A stretch of 18,409 nt of DNA. Source: DATKKG01 sp964475215 (GTDB taxonomy: Archaea > Thermoproteota > Nitrososphaeria > Conexivisphaerales > DTJL01). The notes beneath the pieces were generated by a model. That model saw only the letters and a list, made by a program, of their open reading frames with translations, did not search any database and was not told the origin of the DNA. The position numbers were made by a program, and so were the translations under genes. The stretch spans positions 1 through 18,409 of the forward strand of contig CAYYVT010000035.1 of NCBI GenBank assembly GCA_964475215.1, written 5' to 3'. This document shows, piece by piece, positions 12,971-18,409 of this stretch (positions within the stretch are counted from its first letter, which is position 1; each line of letters begins with the position of its first letter).

Positions 12971-15900
12971 GTGTTTAGATCGGGCTCCGCTAGAATGTCG
13001 ACCGCCGCTCGGACGCTGTCCTGTTTGATGATATTAGTCCTCGCCTTGGCTTCGGTCGGCCTCATCACCTCTGGGGTTAACGTCGCGTTCTCCTACGTTA
13101 CCCCTGAGGCCACCCCCACCCCCTATACGGGATACAGCTTCGTCTCCCAGGCGCCTTCGGACATGCCCGTCCTAGTGAGCTTGTCCATTCCACTGCGAAA
13201 CGTCGGACTCCTTGACGCCCTGGCTAAGGAGATCTCCGATCCGTCTTCGCCGCTGTTCAGGCACTTCCTTACGGCGCAGCAAATCCAGGACGAATTCCTA
13301 CCTACCGACACTTTCAATTCGCTTCTGCAGTACGTCGAGGGAACCGGCCTGAGCGTCGAATTGACGGGCCTCGACTCCGACATCGTCGTGGAGGGGACAG
13401 CCGCCCAGATGCATAGCGCCTTCGGGACCACCGTCGACATATACACGAACGGGACCTCCTCATATTACGTGTCCGGGGGACCTTCGACCTTTGACGGAGC
13501 GTACTTGTACGCCTCCAACGCGACCTTCATCTACAACAAGCCCGCCCTGGAGGGCTCCGGTTCTTCCACATCTGGGGTCACCTTCACGGAAGGGGGCCTG
13601 ACGGCCAACTCCCTGCAGGCCGTCTACAACGCCACCTCCCTGTACAACGGCGGCTTCACAGGAAAGGGACAGACCATCGGGATTCTCGACTTCTACGGGT
13701 CCCCGACCATAACCACCGACCTTCAGACCTTCGATCAGATTTTCGGCTTCCGCAACCCCACCTTCACGATAACCCCGATCGGACCCTACGCCCCGAACTT
13801 GGGGGTGAGCGAGGGGTGGAGCACCGAGATCTCTCTGGATGTCGAGATATCTCACGCCATGGCTCCGGGTGCGGCGGTCCAGCTGTACGTTGCCAACGGC
13901 GCGCTGACCCTGGCTGACGCCCTCTCGGTGATAGTGCAGGACGGAACCGTGACGACGCTGGGGCAGAGCTTCGGCACGCCGGAATGGTACTTCTCCGAAT
14001 CGTACTACTTCGGGGGGCCCTCGTTTGTTGCGCTCAACGCCCTTATGCCCGACCAGTACTACGCCCTGGGTTCCCTGGAGGGAATCACCTTCACCGCGTC
14101 ATCGGGAGACGCCGGAGGGTCCGGCTACAGCTCCGGCCCTGAGGGGACGCCCGAGTACCCGGCGACCTCTCCGTTTGTGACCTCCGTCGGTGGGACCCAG
14201 ACCTACATATCCGCAGCAGCTGGTGGCACCTCCTCCTTCGTTCAGACCGCCTGGTCCAACATAGGGTTCGTCCCCAACGGCGTCAATTACGGCGGAGGGG
14301 GCGGAGGAGTCAGCATCTTCGAGCCCAGGCCATGGTACCAGCAGAGCCAGCAGGTGCCTTCCTCCTACCCCAATGGGCGGCTCAACCCAGATGTCTCCGC
14401 CCAAGCGGGCGCGGATCCGGGGACCTACATCGTCAACTCGGGAAGCGTCATAGTCGAAGGGGGGACCTCCGAATCAACTCAACTGTTTGCTGGCCTTCTG
14501 GATCTCGTAGCCCAGTCTGTCGGTGGCCCACTGGGGGCGATCAACCCCTTCCTGTACAGCGTGGGGGACAATCCCACGACCTACGCGAAGGCTTTCACCC
14601 CCATCACCCAAGGCTACATAATCCCCTGGACGGCGTCATCGGGATACAACCTGGCCACGGGCTGGGGTGCGCCTAACATCGGTGTGCTGGCCTCGCTCTA
14701 CGCGTCGACATTGACGCAGCCTAGCTTGGGCGTCGAAGTTGACGCCGAGACCTCCAACGGGACCTCCCTGGCCGAGCTCCTTCCAGGACAGAACTACACG
14801 GTCGTCGCTCAGGCTACGATCGGCAACGTCCTCGTAAAGTCGGGCAGCTTCACAGCTAGTTTGGTAACACTGGCTGGGACAGTCCCGTTGGCTTCGCTTG
14901 CTTATGTCCCCAGTGCAGGCTTGTGGGAGGCCAACGTAACCGAGGGCAACGAATCGGGGCCCGCCTATGTGTCGGTGTCGGGGACCTCGGCGGGCGTCTC
15001 GGGGCAGGGGATCGACACGATCTTCGCCGGGTACCTAGCGTCCTTCGTCAATCCCACGGCGACCAACCCGTACAGCACCCTTTCGCCCATCAGCGTCCAG
15101 GTGACCTCCACGGACCTGTCGGGCAACGTCCTGGCCAACCAGACGATTCAGATGGAGATAGATCCCTATTCCATCACCTCCAACACCTACACCAATGCCT
15201 CGGCCCTGAGCTTAGCCTGGAACGCAACGATGCAGTTCAACGTCGGCGTGATGAACGGAACCTATCCCTACGGTCCGATGGTACTCGTGCTCGGCGGGAG
15301 CTCCTACGCCTACCTTCCCATCGTGAACGGGATTTACCTTCAGGGAAGCTACATCTACACTCAGGTGGCTGCTTCGCCCGGCTCGGTCGCACCCGGTCAA
15401 TCGATCTTCATTCAGGCAAACCTAGTGGCACCGGTGAACCTCGCCGACCTCGTGTCCTACGAGACGGGCCTCACTTTAGGCAGCGACGTTCCGGTGGGCT
15501 CCAACGTGACGGCGACGCTTCTTACTCCCACGGGAGCAGTGGAATCAACGGCCACCCTGAGCCTTCAGGCCTGCGGCGAAGCGCTTCGCATTTGCAATTC
15601 AGGCGCGACCAACATAAACGGCTACTTGGCGGTGCCCGCGGGCGCGCCGCCCGGCCTCTATACGATCATCCTCAACGCGAGCTACGCCTCCTATTCGGCT
15701 GGCGGGACCCTCTTTGGATTGTTCTTCAGCCAGATCCTTGTCTCAGGCGCGGCTTCGACGCCCTCGATAACGCTCTCGTCTTCGCTCCTCTACGAAGGAC
15801 AGAACGTGGAGATAGTGGCGAACATCGCCTACCCCAACGGTACCGAGGTGAGATACGGAGAATACACGGCCTTGATCTACCCCGAGGAGCTGGACGACAC

Positions 15901-17071
15901 CTACACCTACATCATACACTCCGAATACGCCAACTCCGAGCTCACTCCCCTGCAGTACGATCCCACCCAGAACAGATGGGTCGGCCAGATCACCCTTCCT
16001 TCCCCATATGACGCCGCGTCCTTAAGTGGCGTCAACGACAACTCCTTCTACTACGCTGGCCCCTACGAGGCATACGTTACTGGCATCTCGTTTGACGGCA
16101 CCCCGACGACCTCCGTTCTTTCGGCGGAGCAGCCCTTCTCCATCGTCCCCTACATCTACTACTCAGGTGGGGCTCTCCCTCAGATCTACGAGGTCGCCTT
16201 CAACAACACCATGATAACCAACGAGCCCGTCCTGGCGGGAGACGTATTCCTCCAGAACAACACGATCCAGGGAGGGAACGTCACGATCTCCTCCTCGCTC
16301 ATACAGGGGACGCTCACGGCAATCAACACCCACCTCGTGCTTGAGTCCGTCTACGGAGGGGCCATCGTCGCCCAGAACAGCACCATCGTGCTACTCCAGT
16401 CGAGCCTCGATTCACTCCAGCTCACGGGCTCTCAGGTCCTCCTCAACTCCTCAGTGGTAAGGTCCCTCTCTCCAGCACCTCCAATCATCACGGTGCAGAG
16501 CCCGGCCGGGGGCCAGACCTACCAGGGAACTATAGCCATAGCCGCCACAGTCAGCGGCCAGCAGGTGTCCTCCCTGTCACTTTATCTGGATGGGACCCTA
16601 CTTAGTAGCTTCAACTCCACCACCTCCTCCATCTCCTACCAGCTGGACACGACGACCATAGCTGACGGCGTGCACACCCTTCAAGTGGTAGCGCAGCAGT
16701 CCGACGGAATGAGCACCGCCGCGACGACCCAGTTCAGCACCGACAACAACGCGATAGCTGCCAACAAGACGATTTCGTCGCTCACGGACGAGGTCAATTC
16801 GGCGGTGGCAAGCGCCGCCTCCCTACAGGGCGAAGTCAGCTCGGCCCAGGGAAGCATCGCCACGTTGACCCAGCAGCTCTCCACGGCCAACAGCAATAAC
16901 ACCACGCTGACCTACGAGTTCTACGTGGCCGTCGCAGTGGCCGTCCTCGCCCTGATCGTCGCCATGGTCGCGATCGCGACCAGGGGGAGCCCCAAGGAGC
17001 CCAAGAAGGAGGAGCCAACAGGGGCGCAGGGAGGGGCGAGCAGCGGTACGTCCGTCCCGCCTCCACAGTGA
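12971..17071 (+). CDS. Large membrane-tethered S53 (sedolisin/kumamolisin-type) peptidase
   Basis: This 1366-residue surface endopeptidase has many domains. Residues 1-45: basic then hydrophobic signal peptide. About 50-190: pro-kumamolisin activation domain (VLVSLSIPLRNVGLLDALAKEIS ... PLFRHFLTAQQI ... AQMHSAFGTTVDIY). About 200-580: catalytic domain with E286 and D290 (STEISLDVE), D380 (SSGD, oxyanion) and S500 (GGTSES). The full Glu-Asp-Asp-Ser set is present. The family's calcium loop is altered: P544 and N560 stand where aspartates are usual. Beyond about 580: several beta-sandwich domains, a repetitive N/S/T-rich section (NNTIQGGNVTISSS...), an Ig-like domain, a coiled coil at 1258-1315, one membrane helix at 1317-1338 and a Lys/Pro/Gly cytoplasmic tail. 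The protease would stand off the cell on a stalk. Sedolisins are usually acid-active. Start choice: GTG 12971 by TATA spacing, or ATG 12995. Confidence 0.93.
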   Translation: MFRSGSARMSTAARTLSCLMILVLALASVGLITSGVNVAFSYVTPEATPTPYTGYSFVSQAPSDMPVLVSLSIPLRNVGLLDALAKEISDPSSPLFRHFLTAQQIQDEFLPTDTFNSLLQYVEGTGLSVELTGLDSDIVVEGTAAQMHSAFGTTVDIYTNGTSSYYVSGGPSTFDGAYLYASNATFIYNKPALEGSGSSTSGVTFTEGGLTANSLQAVYNATSLYNGGFTGKGQTIGILDFYGSPTITTDLQTFDQIFGFRNPTFTITPIGPYAPNLGVSEGWSTEISLDVEISHAMAPGAAVQLYVANGALTLADALSVIVQDGTVTTLGQSFGTPEWYFSESYYFGGPSFVALNALMPDQYYALGSLEGITFTASSGDAGGSGYSSGPEGTPEYPATSPFVTSVGGTQTYISAAAGGTSSFVQTAWSNIGFVPNGVNYGGGGGGVSIFEPRPWYQQSQQVPSSYPNGRLNPDVSAQAGADPGTYIVNSGSVIVEGGTSESTQLFAGLLDLVAQSVGGPLGAINPFLYSVGDNPTTYAKAFTPITQGYIIPWTASSGYNLATGWGAPNIGVLASLYASTLTQPSLGVEVDAETSNGTSLAELLPGQNYTVVAQATIGNVLVKSGSFTASLVTLAGTVPLASLAYVPSAGLWEANVTEGNESGPAYVSVSGTSAGVSGQGIDTIFAGYLASFVNPTATNPYSTLSPISVQVTSTDLSGNVLANQTIQMEIDPYSITSNTYTNASALSLAWNATMQFNVGVMNGTYPYGPMVLVLGGSSYAYLPIVNGIYLQGSYIYTQVAASPGSVAPGQSIFIQANLVAPVNLADLVSYETGLTLGSDVPVGSNVTATLLTPTGAVESTATLSLQACGEALRICNSGATNINGYLAVPAGAPPGLYTIILNASYASYSAGGTLFGLFFSQILVSGAASTPSITLSSSLLYEGQNVEIVANIAYPNGTEVRYGEYTALIYPEELDDTYTYIIHSEYANSELTPLQYDPTQNRWVGQITLPSPYDAASLSGVNDNSFYYAGPYEAYVTGISFDGTPTTSVLSAEQPFSIVPYIYYSGGALPQIYEVAFNNTMITNEPVLAGDVFLQNNTIQGGNVTISSSLIQGTLTAINTHLVLESVYGGAIVAQNSTIVLLQSSLDSLQLTGSQVLLNSSVVRSLSPAPPIITVQSPAGGQTYQGTIAIAATVSGQQVSSLSLYLDGTLLSSFNSTTSSISYQLDTTTIADGVHTLQVVAQQSDGMSTAATTQFSTDNNAIAANKTISSLTDEVNSAVASAASLQGEVSSAQGSIATLTQQLSTANSNNTTLTYEFYVAVAVAVLALIVAMVAIATRGSPKEPKKEEPTGAQGGASSGTSVPPPQ

Positions 17072-17135
17072 GAGACTCAAGCGATCATGGATAGACGCCC
17101 GCCGTAGACAGCTTTCCCGCCCGTCGTCGCCCCTC

Positions 17136-17147
17136 CTATTTATTCTC
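17136..17147 (+). terminator. Possible weak T-rich terminator after the S53 gene
   Basis: CTATTTATTCTC, about 65 bp past the stop, is the only pyrimidine/T-rich run in the first part of the 279-bp gap to the next gene. The rest of 17072-17296 shows nothing I can name. Confidence 0.25.
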
Positions 17148-17297
17148 AAGTGTGCTTGCAGGCCCACCTCGCATGGTCTGAACGTTGAGACGATAGTTAG
17201 AAGATGTTAACCGAGTGTGTCTGCCGGCCCTAGACCGCGAAAGGGGCACTTTGACAACTTTCTTAGACCATCTTGATGTAGAACTCTTGTCCACAAG

Positions 17298-17306
17298 TAT
17301 TATAAG
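17298..17306 (+). promoter_or_regulatory. TATA box of the S-layer-like gene
   Basis: TATTATAAG predicts a start site near 17328 and a leader of about 23 nt. Unlike the leaderless neighbours, the leader holds AGGTGA at 17335-17340, matching the archaeal anti-Shine-Dalgarno (GGAGGTGA) with 10-nt spacing to the ATG at 17351. A strong promoter plus a ribosome site suits an abundant protein. Confidence 0.6.
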
Positions 17307-17350
17307 GGAACCGGGGGCCTGTTTAGCTTACGATAGGTGAATAAACCTAG

Positions 17351-18409
17351 ATGAAACCATATAAGAGCATACTACTGATAGCACTCTTCGTAATAAGCAC
17401 ATTCGCAGTAATACCAGTTCACGCGGTTTCGGGTGCCGCATACCTTGGAAATGCGTCAACCCTGACGGCCGCGTCAGCATTCACTCAGGCATTGTACAAC
17501 GTCTCGGCTAGGGCGGGAACCAACATCGCCCTCTACCAGGACGGCGTCGCCACATCCGGCACCGTCTACATAGCTATCAACCTGTCCGGCGTCACGTTCA
17601 CCGGCTCACAATTCCAGCTGTACCTGACCACGAGCGGCTTCGCCAACCCGATCAACTCGTCGACTGACACGCTGTTTTCGGGACTCCTTTCGGTAGCCAA
17701 TTTGGTCACCTTAGGGACCATCACTTCGGTGACATTCAACAATGCCGCCTATGGCCTTCCCTACACGGGTACCAACTCTCCAGCATTCTACTATGGAACG
17801 ACGACTGCGGGCGTAGCCGAGGTCATCTTCCCGGTGCCTTATACCATCGCGGGAGGCTTCTACTATGTCAAGATCTTCGACGGCACAACCACTCCGACCA
17901 TCGTAACGGCCCAGCAGGTCCAGATACTCCCGAACATCGCCATCTCTCCGACTGCTACCTCTAGCGCACCCGTAGGCGCTGGCGTCCCGATAACGGTTAG
18001 CGGGGTCGCATGGGGCGCGGGCTCGACGGTCAACGTTTCAGTCCTTGCGCCTGCCAACGCCGTAGGTGGAATGCTAGAACAGAGCAGTTCGTTGCAGACG
18101 GCGAGCGCCACGGGAACATTCACATGGACTTTCGCAATGCCGGACGACAACGTGCTCGTCCCCTACTATGCTGGTGGAAGCGGAACTGACAACAACACCG
18201 TGTGGGCATTCAACCCAGCGAACGCATCTGTCCAACCGATGACTCCTGTCAACGCTCTTTTGAACGTCAGTACGTCGGCGTTCTACATCGGCAGGGCATT
18301 CTACACGATCTTCTCGGTGGACAGCGGCGGCAACTTCGTGTCGTCGGCCGGCACACCTCCTGTTGGAGGCTTTGGCGGCCTCAACAACGCGTCGTTGAGC
18401 GCGAAGGTG
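17351..18409 (+). CDS. Probable S-layer / large surface protein, N-terminal part (runs off window)
   Basis: The frame is open for 353 codons from the ATG to the last base with no stop. A signal peptide (MKPYKSILLIALFVISTFAV, cleavage near VHA at residue 25) is followed by a Ser/Thr/Gly/Asn-rich, cysteine-free, beta-type sequence with about ten N-glycosylation sequons (NAS, NVS, NLS, NSS, NNT). A central Ig-like segment starts near residue 195 (PNIAISPTATSSAPVGAGVPITVSG). Large size, sequon density, lack of cysteine and a strong promoter with a ribosome site match archaeal S-layer proteins, but I do not recognise a specific family. A big adhesin or another S53-like stalk protein is possible. 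The first 25 codons are rich in A-ending codons (ATA, CTA, GTA, GCA, ACA), unlike the GC-ending codons of the neighbours. Confidence 0.75.
   Translation, partial: MKPYKSILLIALFVISTFAVIPVHAVSGAAYLGNASTLTAASAFTQALYNVSARAGTNIALYQDGVATSGTVYIAINLSGVTFTGSQFQLYLTTSGFANPINSSTDTLFSGLLSVANLVTLGTITSVTFNNAAYGLPYTGTNSPAFYYGTTTAGVAEVIFPVPYTIAGGFYYVKIFDGTTTPTIVTAQQVQILPNIAISPTATSSAPVGAGVPITVSGVAWGAGSTVNVSVLAPANAVGGMLEQSSSLQTASATGTFTWTFAMPDDNVLVPYYAGGSGTDNNTVWAFNPANASVQPMTPVNALLNVSTSAFYIGRAFYTIFSVDSGGNFVSSAGTPPVGGFGGLNNASLSAKV

Noticed and set aside
14923..16011. 362-residue plus-strand frame inside the S53 gene
   Set aside because: Arg/Gly/Pro-rich frame-shifted translation of GC-rich DNA, typical of a shadow. 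The real frame has clear domains throughout.
17072..17297. Search for tRNA, C/D-box RNA or small gene between the S53 and S-layer-like genes
   Set aside because: No cloverleaf-like arms, no paired TGATGA/CTGA boxes, and no frame with a plausible start.
1..18409. CRISPR arrays, insertion sequences, integrases or attachment sites
   Set aside because: No regularly spaced repeats, transposase-like frames or terminal inverted repeats were seen on either strand.

Overview
This is archaeal chromosomal DNA. The clearest marker is a complete 730-residue elongation factor 2. Most genes also have an A/T-rich TATA-like box about 26 bp before the predicted transcript start, often placed so that the mRNA would be leaderless, and there are many long signal-peptide-bearing surface proteins. 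The EF-2 sequence has both crenarchaeal-like and thaumarchaeal-like features, judged from memory of family sequences. A Thermoproteota lineage near the Nitrososphaeria/Thaumarchaeota is my best guess. GC is high, and the S53 (sedolisin-type) peptidase and probable S-layer gene would suit an acidophilic or protein-degrading heterotroph. That lifestyle is inference, not something the window proves.

Layout. 1-3381: the tail of a zinc-ribbon protein, an MFS transporter (minus), a CLC chloride transporter with a CBS pair (plus) and a tiny two-CxxC zinc protein (minus), packed almost without gaps. 3505-6324: a small membrane-anchored secreted protein, then EF-2. 6325-7627: a less GC-rich stretch holding one secreted protein with its own strong TATA box and a 366-bp gap without a convincing gene. 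7628-11465: a compact metabolic block of carbamate kinase (plus), a knotted-type carbamoyltransferase of uncertain substrate (minus), a threonine-synthase-like PLP enzyme (plus) and an Lrp/AsnC regulator (minus). 11580-18409: a cell-surface region with a DUF4382 protein (minus), diverging from a giant membrane-tethered S53 peptidase (plus), followed by the 5' part of a probable S-layer protein that runs off the end of the window.

How the genes may work together. Carbamate kinase and the carbamoyltransferase lie tail to tail 16 bp apart. The carbamoyltransferase and the PLP enzyme share a divergent promoter region. The PLP gene and the Lrp gene end in the same CTAG. This fits a module that cleaves a carbamoylated amino compound to carbamoyl phosphate and then ATP, with local amino-acid-responsive control, but the substrate cannot be read from sequence. 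The surface region could pair extracellular proteolysis with envelope structure. Its divergent promoter carries a three-copy TTGAAC half-site array that looks like an operator. No CRISPR array, insertion sequence, tRNA or rRNA was found.
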